A stretch of 64,000 bases of DNA from W11650 sp041844915 (GTDB lineage Bacteria; Bacillota; Clostridia; Lachnospirales; Vallitaleaceae). The number at the start of each line of letters is the position of its first letter. Positions within the stretch are counted from its first letter, which is position 1. The translations under genes were made by a program, and so were the position numbers. The notes below the pieces were generated by a model that saw only the letters and a program-made list of their open reading frames with translations, was not told the DNA's origin and searched no databases. Below, in pieces: positions 1 through 8,994 of this stretch. Where the stretch lies: positions 9,272 to 73,271 of the forward strand of contig JBGZBY010000110.1 in NCBI GenBank assembly GCA_041844915.1, read 5' to 3'.

Positions 1-1224
1 CGCCGGACCGTTTAATGTTGTTACCTTGCTCTCCTTTTCCTTTAGCTGCTCCCAGCTGCCATTGTTTTCCCTGGCCGTCCAAAACGGATGATTTTCCGGC
101 AGGTACAGGCAGGCAAATGCCTTGGCCAGCCAAAACGGCGATTCTGCACAGGAATAGCTTTGTACCAACGGCAAAAATGGACGATAAAAGCCAAGCACCG
201 GAATTCCCTCATACCACAAATCATCCCTAGTTAAAAATTGCAGCAAAGCGCCAGATGAAATCCGCCTTGCCAGTCCCGGATCGGCACTGCTGTTTTGCAG
301 CAAAAAATTGCCAACAAATGCCGAAGTGGAAGCATTCCGATAAATATTACTCCTTCCCCACATATTGGTATATCCGTCCCGATCAAAAAAATCCGCATAA
401 CTGCGCATCAGAAGATTGCTGTTTTCCTCAAATCGCGCCGCCAAATAAGGCTCCTCCTGATAGCCGTACCACAAATTCCAGATCGGCGCGTAAAAATTAA
501 ACGCCCAGCAGGAATAATAGTCAAACGAATGTCCATCTCGGTACCAGCCATCGCCGACCGACAGGCTTAAAACCGCCTGTGCATGATCCCTCATAATATT
601 CCGATCCATCGGATAGCCTTCCTGATGCAAAAAGGCCAGACCCAGCATATTAAAAAGCCTCCAGTTTTGCGGCACCGTACTGCCATGGGCATAGTCGCTG
701 ATAAATGCAGCAATCCTGTCCTTTTCTTCTTTGGTATACTGATCCCAGATTACCTCGCGACAAATCCACAGGCAAATAACCAGCGCCGCCATTTCCACGG
801 TCTGCTGAAATATGCCGTACTCATTTTCCGGATCATGCTCTAACATATACGCCCGATCCAGCACCCACAGCGAATCACCCTTTGTGCAGGCTCGCAGGAT
901 ATGAGCTTTATAATAATCCCGCAGCCGATAGCCGCAGACCTCGGCCTCCGGCTCATTTTTTAAAAGTGGCGCGGCAATAAAAAGGGATCTCGCCAAGCCC
1001 TCAAAATACTCTGCCTGAACCTTGTGCGCCGGCGTATTTTTATTGGGGTAGGTGACTTCCGTTTCATACCTTGGCATCACAACTGGAGCTTCCGGACTTT
1101 TTATATTTTGAAAAATTCCTTCCAGTAAATATTTTCCTGCCTCCAGCCAAGACTCTCGGCTCAGTCCGGTATAGGGCGATAATTCCCAATTTAAATGCTT
1201 CGGCTTCCAAGCTGTATTTTGCAT
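1..1224 (-). CDS. DUF2264 domain protein (3' part cut by window edge)
   Basis: An open frame runs from an ATG at 1224 to the left edge without a stop, giving about 408 residues of a protein whose C-terminus lies outside the window. The start is supported by an AAAGGAGAG ribosome site just upstream. The sequence is Trp- and Tyr-rich, with short motifs such as PRYETEVTYPNK, AEYFEGLARSLF and VGDGWYRDGHSFDYYSCWAF. I recognise these as the DUF2264 family, which is predicted to form an alpha/alpha barrel and is often found near polysaccharide lyases. There is no signal peptide, so it probably acts in the cytoplasm. Its enzymatic reaction is not established. It follows the lipoprotein gene at 1250-2548 by 25 bases, so the two are probably cotranscribed. 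The family call is fairly sure; a sugar-related role is inference. Confidence 0.75.
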   Translation of the reverse strand, partial: MQNTAWKPKHLNWELSPYTGLSRESWLEAGKYLLEGIFQNIKSPEAPVVMPRYETEVTYPNKNTPAHKVQAEYFEGLARSLFIAAPLLKNEPEAEVCGYRLRDYYKAHILRACTKGDSLWVLDRAYMLEHDPENEYGIFQQTVEMAALVICLWICREVIWDQYTKEEKDRIAAFISDYAHGSTVPQNWRLFNMLGLAFLHQEGYPMDRNIMRDHAQAVLSLSVGDGWYRDGHSFDYYSCWAFNFYAPIWNLWYGYQEEPYLAARFEENSNLLMRSYADFFDRDGYTNMWGRSNIYRNASTSAFVGNFLLQNSSADPGLARRISSGALLQFLTRDDLWYEGIPVLGFYRPFLPLVQSYSCAESPFWLAKAFACLYLPENHPFWTARENNGSWEQLKEKESKVTTLNGPA

Positions 1225-1249
1225 GACTCTCTCCTTTGCTTTCTGATTT

Positions 1250-2548
1250 TTACCACAATATCAATGCCGTTCCGTAAAACGCTTCTTTTTGCTCCTGTAT
1301 AGGGTTCCATTTGGATACCTTAGTCCCGTCCATACTCATATAAAATGTTCCAAGCACTTCCTCGGAAGCCTTTGCGCTTGCCGACGTCACCTTGATTTCA
1401 AAGCCCTCGTTAATCCACTCGTGTTCTTCTGCCGTAAAGGGCTGAACGGAAAAGCTATAATTCTTTGCCTCTCCCTCACTCAATATGCAAAGCTTTTCAA
1501 AAATCGCTATCAATTCCTGCTTCGCATTAGCATTGGTAATACTTTTAGGCTCCGTTGCCACCATCGGATCTCGGTAAATCTCCTCGCCCGTATAATAATC
1601 CGTAATCACCCGCTCCTTGACATTGAAATCATAAATCCCTGCCTTTTCATAGGTTTCCATATGATAAACTGGCAAACGGGTAATATACTCACCTAACTCA
1701 ATCAGTTCGACCTCCGAATCCCATTCCGCTCCCAGAGCAATCATCGCATCCCCCATCGGTTCCTCGCTCTCTATCGTCAGGCTCCAAGAATCCGTATACT
1801 TATACATACTGGAAATGATTCCTCGATCCTGCAATACCCAAAGCAGAAAATCCAGTTCAGCAGCACCGTCAAGGGCATAGGGCTGATATGCCACATTATA
1901 CAGATCCGGCAGCCGATAAATCCCGATTATGGAGCTGTCAATAAAAGTCATGCCGGTATCTAAGTTGACATAAAGGCAAAACATATCTATAGAGGATGCC
2001 CCAGTTCTGTCAAAATATTCCTTTTTCTGCGTTTCATCCCGAAAAAGAAGAAACCATGCATATTTGCCGGGATAGCGCTCTCTCATCTGATTAAAGCCGC
2101 TTCCTACGAAATAGCTATCCTTCAAAAGCGCTTTTTCTTCCTCTGTCGGCACCTCATAGAGATCCTCCTCCGAGGTTAAAGGCATCGGCTCAAATTCAGG
2201 AACCTTTACTGCTAAATAATCCACATATTTTTCGTAGTCCTTCATTAGGATTTTTTTTGCTTCCTCCGAAGAAAGCCGCTCCGTCACGTCCTTCGTAGTA
2301 TCGCCTTCCGACATGCCTTCCGTTTTCCCCTCATTGCCAAAAACCTTTACCTTGGATTCAAAGGCGCCTGCTTCTTCCGAATTGCCGGTTTTTCCGTCCG
2401 ACTTCTTTGCAGCTTCTTCCCCGGCGGGCTTTTCTACTCCCATCATTTCCACCACTTTTTCGGCCATTCCCGTACAAGCCGTCAAAGATATTACCAGCAG
2501 CAGCGCTGCCAGCCATAAAAAATCAGATTTTTTCTTTCTGTATTTCAT
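1250..2548 (-). CDS. Putative lipoprotein, unknown function
   Basis: This encodes a 432-residue protein with a basic N-terminus (MKYRKKK), one hydrophobic stretch and a lipobox, SLTAC, near residue 25. It should be exported and lipid-anchored to the outer face of the membrane. A Lys/Glu/Ser-rich linker follows up to about residue 100. The rest is an acidic globular domain with many aromatic residues that I do not recognise. I chose the ATG at 2548 because GAAAGGAAAG lies just upstream; an in-frame ATG ten codons earlier has no good ribosome site and would put charged residues ahead of the signal peptide. It is the first gene of a likely two-gene unit with the DUF2264 gene, read from the promoter at 2596-2624. 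Confidence 0.7.
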   Translation of the reverse strand: MKYRKKKSDFLWLAALLLVISLTACTGMAEKVVEMMGVEKPAGEEAAKKSDGKTGNSEEAGAFESKVKVFGNEGKTEGMSEGDTTKDVTERLSSEEAKKILMKDYEKYVDYLAVKVPEFEPMPLTSEEDLYEVPTEEEKALLKDSYFVGSGFNQMRERYPGKYAWFLLFRDETQKKEYFDRTGASSIDMFCLYVNLDTGMTFIDSSIIGIYRLPDLYNVAYQPYALDGAAELDFLLWVLQDRGIISSMYKYTDSWSLTIESEEPMGDAMIALGAEWDSEVELIELGEYITRLPVYHMETYEKAGIYDFNVKERVITDYYTGEEIYRDPMVATEPKSITNANAKQELIAIFEKLCILSEGEAKNYSFSVQPFTAEEHEWINEGFEIKVTSASAKASEEVLGTFYMSMDGTKVSKWNPIQEQKEAFYGTALILW

Positions 2549-2595
2549 TCTCTCTTTCCTTTCTGGTTTTTCCCTCATTTCCCTGTAGCTTTTTT

Positions 2596-2624
2596 ATTAT
2601 ATATGATTTTTATGCTGTTTTCAA
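2596..2624 (-). promoter_or_regulatory. Sigma-A type promoter for lipoprotein gene
   Basis: On the minus strand, TTGAAA (2624-2619) and TATAAT (2601-2596) are separated by 17 bases, about 50 bases before the lipoprotein start. The -10 box matches the consensus exactly. Confidence 0.7.
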
Positions 2625-2773
2625 TTAGAGTTTGTAATATTTCTTAAAATTCTATTGAAAATTTGAATGAAAATTTTTCCGGCTAATCCGCCTGCGCCTT
2701 CGCCATTGCCAAAATACCTTTCGCCTTTAGAAAATGCCGGAAATCAAAAAAATGAAACCAGCTCCAGCATAGA

Positions 2774-2812
2774 AAAAGCCCTATTTGCTCACATCAGCGC
2801 AAATAAGGCTTC
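2774..2812 (-). terminator. Rho-independent terminator after TctA-like gene
   Basis: An inverted repeat (AAGCC-TATTTGC against GCAAATA-AGGCTT) is followed on the minus strand by a run of five T. It lies about 70 bases past the stop of the TctA-like gene. The rest of the 2549-2883 gap holds only the lipoprotein promoter and no convincing gene. Confidence 0.65.
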
Positions 2813-2883
2813 ATTCCCTTTTCCTATTTTAAATATTCCCTCCGGCAGTCTGGCTGCGGAAAAAAACATAGCAAACGCTCTCT

Positions 2884-4245
2884 CTATAAAAACAATCCCG
2901 TAATAAAGGACGAGGCATAAAATCCCATAAACAGCACGCCAGTATGCATTCCAAAGCGATTGCTCAAAATTCCGCTAAACAGCGCTACCGACAAGGTAAT
3001 GACAATTCCCATTCCGCCCGCCTCGTAAAAAGCCAGCATAAATACCAAGCCCAAAAAGGAACCGATCAAGGCTTCATGGCTGACATAGCGAAGCATTTTC
3101 TCCGTCCAGCTCCTCGCCTTATTCATAGCAAGCGGATAAGCAAACGCCGCCCCGCCGATAATGCCAATTAGACCATAGAGCAAATAATCCCCCCAGCCCA
3201 AAAAACTATGCAAATTCATTACCGGATCTGTGGTAAAAACTGGCGGAGCCTGAAACAGCGGCGCCGCCGGCCCCAAGGCAACTGGCGAAAGCGGCAGACC
3301 AAAGGCCAAAAGCGGAATAATCAGTTCCCCAATATAGGTCGCATTAGTCACTGCGTCCTGAATTCCGGCTGTCAGCATGGTTTTTTGATAGACCTCTTTA
3401 TTTTTTCCTGCCAGAAGCTCTCCTAAAAGCACTGTCATTCCAACCGGCGAAAAAGTAAAGGTACAGGCAGAAATTGCGGAGGCAGCCGTAATCTTTCCTC
3501 CTTGCTCTGCTGGAAACTGGCGGAAGGGATTGGGAAAAATCCCGATTTTTTGCGCCGGATCGGGCGCCAGATAGACCTTGGAAACTTCTCCAGTTTTCTG
3601 CGTCTGCCGAATCTCCGGTACAAATACATTAAATATCTCCGCGATCATCGGCCCGATTGTGATTCCCATAAAAATAGAAATAAAAAGGCTCTTTCCTACT
3701 CCCTCCTGCGCCAGCCGCTGAATTCCCTGAATCAAAAAGGCATAGGGCACCAAACCGATAACGGCTCCCCATTTCGCTTTCGACATGTAGGCAATGAATA
3801 TCGCTCCCAGCGTAAAAATCAGTCCAATATAGGGCTTTAGCATCTCGCCCAGCGGCGCTAGCAGGACAGCAAAACCAACCGCTACCGGCACGGCAATCAA
3901 AGAGCCGATCAGCGAACCGGCAGCCATTTTGCGCATAATGATATGCGGCACTCCCAGCGCCTTTGCCGTCCGACAATATTGAATCATCGGAACTGCCATA
4001 GTACTGCCGGGCAGTGCAGTCATTGCCGTTGGAATCGTATGCGTAATCTGCATGGCCACTGTAATGCCGATAAACCATGCAAATAATACGACCGGCTGAA
4101 CGCCTAAAAGCACCAGCACCAAGGTTAAGGGAGCCATCGTTGCCGTTTCATCCGTTCCGGGAATCACACCGATTACGGAAAAAATCGCACCGCCTAAAAA
4201 CGCAAATAAAAATGCCTGTAAAATCAACTCCACGGTTATCATCAT
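2884..4245 (-). CDS. Tripartite tricarboxylate transporter permease, TctA family
   Basis: This is a 453-residue polytopic membrane protein with roughly 10-12 hydrophobic segments. The N-terminal region has the TctA-type glycine/proline signature (VIGVIPGTDETATMAPL), and a second pseudo-repeat follows around residue 290 with PLLAFGLPLSPVA. Family members form the large membrane subunit of secondary carboxylate importers that normally work with a small TctB subunit and an extracytoplasmic TctC binding protein. Here the small-subunit slot is filled by the gene at 4242-4700, whose end overlaps this start by four bases (ATGA), so translation is probably coupled. No TctC-like binding protein is visible in the window, so the substrate is unknown. 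The fold assignment is good; the transported compound cannot be told. Confidence 0.75.
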   Translation of the reverse strand: MMITVELILQAFLFAFLGGAIFSVIGVIPGTDETATMAPLTLVLVLLGVQPVVLFAWFIGITVAMQITHTIPTAMTALPGSTMAVPMIQYCRTAKALGVPHIIMRKMAAGSLIGSLIAVPVAVGFAVLLAPLGEMLKPYIGLIFTLGAIFIAYMSKAKWGAVIGLVPYAFLIQGIQRLAQEGVGKSLFISIFMGITIGPMIAEIFNVFVPEIRQTQKTGEVSKVYLAPDPAQKIGIFPNPFRQFPAEQGGKITAASAISACTFTFSPVGMTVLLGELLAGKNKEVYQKTMLTAGIQDAVTNATYIGELIIPLLAFGLPLSPVALGPAAPLFQAPPVFTTDPVMNLHSFLGWGDYLLYGLIGIIGGAAFAYPLAMNKARSWTEKMLRYVSHEALIGSFLGLVFMLAFYEAGGMGIVITLSVALFSGILSNRFGMHTGVLFMGFYASSFITGLFL

Positions 4246-4700
4246 TGCTCGCTCCCCCTTTCCATCCGACTATGATACTGCGGCTTATAATTCGGGGAGT
4301 CCTCGGGAATCAGCCGAAGCAGCGCGTACAGCTCCAGATCCTCCATTTCTCGAATGGTTTCGGCATCGGCATCGGCTAAAAATTTTGCTTCCGCTTCAAG
4401 CGTAGTGCCCGCTTCTTCCAATATTTTTTCCAATTCCATTTCTTCCGTGCCCTCGATCACCTGACGCTTAGGCTGAAAGCTTCTGCCCGCAATCATCCCG
4501 CCCAAAAAACAACCGGCGATCCCCGCCATCAGAGCATAGCCGCTGATAATTCCAGAGGACAGCTCCGTCAGAGCCGACAGCGCATAATAGACCGATCCGT
4601 ATGCTCCCATGGTGGAAGCAATCCCGATTCCCGATGCATAGAGCAGCTCCGGCAAAAATACCGTATCGCCCCACACCTTCGTGTATTCTTTTTTATTCAT
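4242..4700 (-). CDS. Small membrane protein paired with TctA-like permease
   Basis: This encodes 152 residues. The N-terminal half carries two or three hydrophobic segments with a glycine-rich stretch (GIAGCFLGGMIAGRSF). The C-terminal half, from about residue 70, is soluble and strongly acidic (EGTEEMELEKILEEA and similar). The start at 4700 is supported by GGAAAGGAAG seven bases upstream; an ATG 18 codons earlier lacks a site. It overlaps the TctA-like gene by four bases. Its position suggests a TctB-like accessory subunit, but it has about three rather than the usual four membrane segments, and the acidic cytosolic tail is unlike the TctB proteins I know. The role is inferred from context. 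Confidence 0.55.
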   Translation of the reverse strand: MNKKEYTKVWGDTVFLPELLYASGIGIASTMGAYGSVYYALSALTELSSGIISGYALMAGIAGCFLGGMIAGRSFQPKRQVIEGTEEMELEKILEEAGTTLEAEAKFLADADAETIREMEDLELYALLRLIPEDSPNYKPQYHSRMERGSEQ

Positions 4701-4864
4701 TTTATCTTCCTTTCCGGGTTGTATAGACCCTTCTGGTTTAAAATTTCTACTCAAGGTTCTATCTTCTGCGTTTTCTCAAACATTTCTTTTCCTTTAAAAA
4801 GCTTTATTCAGGAGGTAATAAGAAAGCTGGATTAGCAAAAAATTTTCTCCTTGAGCCAGTTTCC

Positions 4865-5467
4865 TCATTTTTTTCCGCTCAATTTGATTTTATTTTCCGT
4901 TCCGCCCAGCAATCGCTTAATATTTTCCCGATGCTGGAAAATGCCCAGCAGAGAAATACTTACGACAAAAGCAATTTCCGACGGCGTCGGTTTTTCCAGA
5001 AAAACAAAGCAAACCGGCAGGCCGACACACAGCAGCAGCGAAGCCAAAGATACATATTTGCTGACGGCAATCGCCACAATCATAATTGTCAGGCTAATCA
5101 GACCTAAGCGATAATCCAGCGCAAACGCAATTCCGATAGTAGAAGCAATCCCTTTGCCGCCCCTGAAATTCAAAAACACCGGAAAATCATGTCCCAAAAT
5201 CACGCCAAGCCCCGCCGCCACTGTTAAAAGCCGATCCTGTGTCAGCCAAAGGACAATTCCCAATGTCACAAACGCCTTCAAAAAATCTCCGACAAAGGTC
5301 AAAAGTCCAAGTTTTAAGCCCATAACGCGGAGAGCATTGGTTGTTCCCGAATTGCCCGAACCATGCTGCCGAATATCAATATGCTGATTTGTTTTGCCTA
5401 TAATATACGCCGTCTGAAAGCAGCCCATCAAATAGCCGGCCAGCATCACGAAAACTAGCTTAATCAT
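4865..5467 (-). CDS. plsY: Acyl-phosphate glycerol-3-phosphate acyltransferase PlsY
   Basis: This 200-residue membrane protein catalyses the first acyl transfer of phospholipid synthesis, moving an acyl chain from acyl-phosphate to glycerol-3-phosphate. The family signatures are clear: GSGNSGTTNALRVMG near residue 37 and FRGGKGIAST near residue 103, with five hydrophobic segments. The length is normal for the family. The start overlaps the end of der by eight bases, an arrangement seen in many Clostridia. Its partner PlsX is not in the window. Confidence 0.95.
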   Translation of the reverse strand: MIKLVFVMLAGYLMGCFQTAYIIGKTNQHIDIRQHGSGNSGTTNALRVMGLKLGLLTFVGDFLKAFVTLGIVLWLTQDRLLTVAAGLGVILGHDFPVFLNFRGGKGIASTIGIAFALDYRLGLISLTIMIVAIAVSKYVSLASLLLCVGLPVCFVFLEKPTPSEIAFVVSISLLGIFQHRENIKRLLGGTENKIKLSGKK

Positions 5468-6785
5468 TCCTCTTCCTTTCCCTCAAGACAAAGCGTAAAG
5501 AAGTTCCATGAAAACCAAACGCTTCTCTGAATTTATTTTCGATATAGCGCTGATAAGAAAAATGCATCAGTTCTCGATCATTGATAAAAAGCACAAAGGT
5601 TGGCGGCTTGACTCCCACCTGCGTGGCATAAAAAATTTTCAGGCGATTTCCCTTGTCCGCCGGCGGCTGATTCATCGCCATAGCGTCGTAGAGCACCTCG
5701 TTTAAAACGCCGGTCGCCACACGCAGAGTCTGATTCTGAACGACCGCTTCAATCGCTTCAAACAAGCGATGCATCCGCTGCCCTGTTTTAGCTGAAATAA
5801 ATACCCGCGGCGCATAGTCCAAATAAGACAGGGTTCGCTTGATATCTTCTTCAAAGCGCTTCATCGTCTTATCGTCCTTTTCGATAGCATCCCATTTGTT
5901 GACGACGATAATAATTCCCTTGCCGCGATCATGGGCGATACCGGCGATTTTAGCGTCCTGCTCGGTCAATCCCTCTGTCGCGTCAATCATCAAAAGGGTA
6001 ATATCCGATTTTTCAACGGCAGCTACCGTGCGGATAATGCTGTATTTTTCAATCTCGTCCGACACCTTGTTTTTGCGGCGCAGGCCGGCTGTGTCGGTAA
6101 AAATATATTTGGTATGATTATAAGTAACTACCGAATCAATCGAATCTCTGGTCGTTCCGGCAACCTCCGACACAATGGAGCGTTCCTCGCCCAGCAGTTG
6201 ATTTAAAAGACTGGATTTGCCGACATTTGGCTTTCCAACCAAAGCAATGGAGGGATATTCCTCCTTTTCCTGCTCCTCGGCATTATACGTAAAATGCGAC
6301 GTTACCGCATCCAAGAGTTCGCCAAAGCCCTGCTGATTGGCAGCAGACACAGGAATCGGCTCGCCAAGCCCCAAATTATAAAATTCATAAATATCATTTA
6401 CCTGCTTTTGAAAGCTGTCTACCTTATTGACACACAAAACAATCGGCTTTTTGCTTTTTCTAAGAAGATTTGCCACCTCATAGTCCGCGTCCGTCACACC
6501 CGCCCTGCCATCGGTAATAAATAAAATCACATCGGCAAGATCAATGGCAATCTCCGCCTGCGCCCGAATATGCTTTAATATCGTATCGCTGCTGGACAAT
6601 TCCAATCCGCCCGTATCAATTACCGTAAAAGCATGCTTCAGCCATTCTGTATCGGCATAAATACGATCTCTGGTCACGCCGGGAGTATCCTGCACAATCG
6701 AAATCCTTTCACCTGCCAAATAATTAAATAATGTCGATTTCCCTACATTCGGTCTGCCGACAACTGCTACAATCGGTTTTCCCAT
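5460..6785 (-). CDS. der: Ribosome-assembly GTPase Der (EngA)
   Basis: This is a 441-residue tandem-GTPase protein needed for assembly of the large ribosomal subunit. Two complete G domains are visible: GRPNVGKSTLFN with DTPGVTRD in the first, and GKPNVGKSSLLN with DTAGLRRK and NKWD in the second. A C-terminal KH-like domain follows from about residue 355. The length fits the family (about 435-445). The gene overlaps plsY downstream and is probably cotranscribed with it. No defect is seen. Confidence 0.97.
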   Translation of the reverse strand: MGKPIVAVVGRPNVGKSTLFNYLAGERISIVQDTPGVTRDRIYADTEWLKHAFTVIDTGGLELSSSDTILKHIRAQAEIAIDLADVILFITDGRAGVTDADYEVANLLRKSKKPIVLCVNKVDSFQKQVNDIYEFYNLGLGEPIPVSAANQQGFGELLDAVTSHFTYNAEEQEKEEYPSIALVGKPNVGKSSLLNQLLGEERSIVSEVAGTTRDSIDSVVTYNHTKYIFTDTAGLRRKNKVSDEIEKYSIIRTVAAVEKSDITLLMIDATEGLTEQDAKIAGIAHDRGKGIIIVVNKWDAIEKDDKTMKRFEEDIKRTLSYLDYAPRVFISAKTGQRMHRLFEAIEAVVQNQTLRVATGVLNEVLYDAMAMNQPPADKGNRLKIFYATQVGVKPPTFVLFINDRELMHFSYQRYIENKFREAFGFHGTSLRFVLRERKRND

Positions 6786-7077
6786 ATTGCTTCCTTTCTA
6801 TCACGCCAAGCCTGAAGGGCTTAAGCCCTCCGGCCTTTCTTTCAATTTCTGCCTCTGTCCTACTGTGAAAAGCAAATTGCGAGCCTTCTAAATGCAGCTT
6901 CTCTCTGTTTTTTCTGAATCTATAAAAATTTACTGCCCCCCTGCGTTCTGCTCTCTTTTGCCTAAAACCCTCCCTTGTCGCCTTCCTTTTTTAAGGCTCC
7001 GCGTTCCGGAACGGCATCTGCACTTTAAAATGCGCTTCCTCAGTCATACGCTCTGCCGGACAAACACCGCTTTCCTC

Positions 7078-7899
7078 TTAAAGCTCATTTTCCCTTAAAT
7101 AAATTACGCTGATATGCGTTCCTCTTTGTAAACCGCTACGGCGATGCGAAAAGAAAAGCTCCGGCCGGCCAAAAGTGCATTCCTCGGAAATCTCCATATT
7201 TTCCTCTGAAACGCCCCCGCTCTTTAGGGCAAAGGCAATATAGGTTCGCAGATCCAGCAGATATTTTCCTCCGCCCTTCGGGCAAAAGACCTCATTTAGT
7301 ATATCATATTTCCCCTGCTTTTCAAATTCTTTTTTTACATCCTCTCCGACTTCAAAATTTTCTTTGCCAATACATGCGCCAACCCCGACCAGCACATCCT
7401 TGGGGGAGGAACCGTATTCCTGTTGCAGCCGCCGCAGCATTTCTCCGGCAATATCAAGCGCCGTACCGCGCCAGCCGGAATGCGCCGCGCCAATCGCCTG
7501 CCTTACCGGATCGTAAAAAAGCAGCGGAACGCAATCCGCTGAAAAAATCGTCAGCGCGATTCCCCGCTCCTGGGTAATCAATCCGTCACTTCCCTTTAAG
7601 CTTTCTTTTTTGGGGAATAAAAAGCCGTTTCCACAGTCGCTCTTTTCTATTTTAGCAATCTTAGTCTTATGCACCTGATCGGAAAAGGTATAGCTCTGCG
7701 GGGAAAAGCCTAAAATTTCAGCAAAACGGCAATAATTCTCTCTGACCCTTTCGTCCGAATCACCCATTCCCAAAGCCATATTCATACTTTCATAGATTCC
7801 ACTGCTGACTCCCCCCAGCCTAGTGTTCATTCCGTGAACAAGATTGGGCTGTTTTCGCAGTAAATCAAATTGTAAAACCTCCTTGGCATCATTTCTCAT
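7078..7899 (-). CDS. pgeF: Laccase-domain purine nucleoside phosphorylase/peptidoglycan editing factor (YfiH/PgeF family)
   Basis: This encodes about 273 residues of the multicopper-oxidase-like laccase-domain family. Members are described as purine nucleoside phosphorylase/adenosine deaminases and, in Escherichia coli, as a factor that removes wrong residues from peptidoglycan precursors. The zinc site signatures are present: TFSDQVHKT, the ADCVPLLFYDP block, AAHSGWRGT and GACIGKENFEVG. The ATG at 7899 has a GGAAGG site eight bases upstream. An earlier ATG at 7929 overlaps the stop of the preceding gene and has no site. It lies directly after the YraN-like gene and is probably in the same operon. 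The gap from here to der (6786-7077) holds no supported gene. Confidence 0.85.
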   Translation of the reverse strand: MRNDAKEVLQFDLLRKQPNLVHGMNTRLGGVSSGIYESMNMALGMGDSDERVRENYCRFAEILGFSPQSYTFSDQVHKTKIAKIEKSDCGNGFLFPKKESLKGSDGLITQERGIALTIFSADCVPLLFYDPVRQAIGAAHSGWRGTALDIAGEMLRRLQQEYGSSPKDVLVGVGACIGKENFEVGEDVKKEFEKQGKYDILNEVFCPKGGGKYLLDLRTYIAFALKSGGVSEENMEISEECTFGRPELFFSHRRSGLQRGTHISVIYLRENEL

Positions 7900-7922
7900 T
7901 GCCGTTCTTCCTTCCCTCTCTC

Positions 7923-8393
7923 TTACCATTCAAAAGCATCGGCATAATATCGGATTTCCTGTCCGGTAATAATTATCACATCATAGTGCACAGCGCAGCG
8001 CTGCCACAAATTCTCCTGCCGAAGATATTCCACCGACGCCGCTAGAATTCTTTGTTTCTTTCCTGCATTAATCTTCTGCTCCGCCTGCCAGTCCTTTTTT
8101 TGCCCTTTTACCTCTATGAAAAAAAGCGCATCCTCCTTTTGCGCAATCAAGTCGATCTCTCCCTGCCGGCAGCGAAAATTCCGTTCCCTGATTCGATAGC
8201 CCATCCCTTCGACATAAGCTGCGGCCTGCGCCTCGTATTTTCTGCCCTTACCGACTGCCGTTTCCGACTCCGCCTTGCGGGCGAGCATCTGCTCTTTTGT
8301 TTTCCTTTTTTCTGCCAGTTCTTTCTCTGCTGCTTCCATTCCCGTTTCATACGTAGGGAATACCTCTTTTTCTTTTGTGCTCTCCTTTTTCAT
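7923..8393 (-). CDS. YraN/UPF0102 family putative endonuclease
   Basis: The C-terminal 110 residues match the UPF0102 (YraN) family, with a Holliday-resolvase-like PD-(D/E)XK fold. Key residues are visible in GEIDLIAQKED and FFIEVKGQK, giving the D...ExK catalytic pattern. The usual family length is about 120 residues. This protein has an extra charged N-terminal segment (KEKEVFPTYETGMEAAEKE) that probably forms a helix. I place the start at the ATG at 8393, preceded by AGAGGA seven bases upstream. A GTG at 8468 would extend the frame by 25 residues. In many Firmicutes this gene sits in the rnhB-ylqG-ylqH neighbourhood, as it does here. Confidence 0.85.
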   Translation of the reverse strand: MKKESTKEKEVFPTYETGMEAAEKELAEKRKTKEQMLARKAESETAVGKGRKYEAQAAAYVEGMGYRIRERNFRCRQGEIDLIAQKEDALFFIEVKGQKKDWQAEQKINAGKKQRILAASVEYLRQENLWQRCAVHYDVIIITGQEIRYYADAFEW

Positions 8394-8530
8394 TGGCTTT
8401 TCCTCTGACGTTTCCAGCTCCGTTCGGATTGCTGTCTGGATTTGGTCATTCCTTTTTAAAGTTTTCACGCCTTGAAGCTGCCTGCATTTTTTAGCAAGAA
8501 ATTTTGTAGTCTAAAAAAATAGAATTTTAT

Positions 8531-8842
8531 TTAACGAAGCTTTTCGGTTTTGCCGCGCAGCTCGTCCAGATCCGATACAAAAATCAGCACCTCCGCCACA
8601 ATTTGATAAAGCTCCGGCGGAATATGATCTCCCAGTTCAATCCGGCTCAGTTCCTCCACCAATTCCTTATTTTCGACAATGGCTATTTTTTCCTGCTCGG
8701 CTACCTTTAAAATATTTTCCGCTACAATACCAGCTCCCTTGGCAATAACAGTCGGCGCAACCTCCTTCGCATCATAGCGAATGGCGGCAGCTTTCTTAAT
8801 TTTCGGCTTTTCCTCTCTGCGCTGATTTCTTTGTTCCCTCAT
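8531..8842 (-). CDS. Stand-alone FlhB C-terminal-domain-like protein (YlqH type)
   Basis: This encodes 103 residues resembling the cytoplasmic autocleavage domain of FlhB/YscU, the export switch of flagellar and type III secretion systems. The core reads AIRYDAKEVAPTVIAKGAG followed by a helix and IVENKELVEEL, as in FlhB-C. The conserved NPTH cleavage motif of true FlhB is not present; the position reads near IRYDAKEVAP. There are no membrane segments. Bacillus subtilis has the same type of protein (YlqH) beside YlqG and rnhB, which is the order seen here. The function of these free-standing versions is not settled; a link to the flagellar export apparatus is inferred. Confidence 0.8.
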   Translation of the reverse strand: MREQRNQRREEKPKIKKAAAIRYDAKEVAPTVIAKGAGIVAENILKVAEQEKIAIVENKELVEELSRIELGDHIPPELYQIVAEVLIFVSDLDELRGKTEKLR

Positions 8843-8994
8843 ATCGGCAATTCCCTTTCGCTTTGACCTGTCTTTTCGTTCCGCAGCGGTTTACTTACTT
8901 CTTTTTTGCAGCGCTTTCTTATAACGGGAAAAGGCGCTGGACTATTCCACGCCCTTCCTTGCAGCAGCCTGTCTGACCAAAGCCCCTTCCGCGG

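Noticed and set aside
42..224. Short frames within the first 1.2 kb
   Set aside because: They lie inside the DUF2264 gene, which is open across the left edge on the minus strand.
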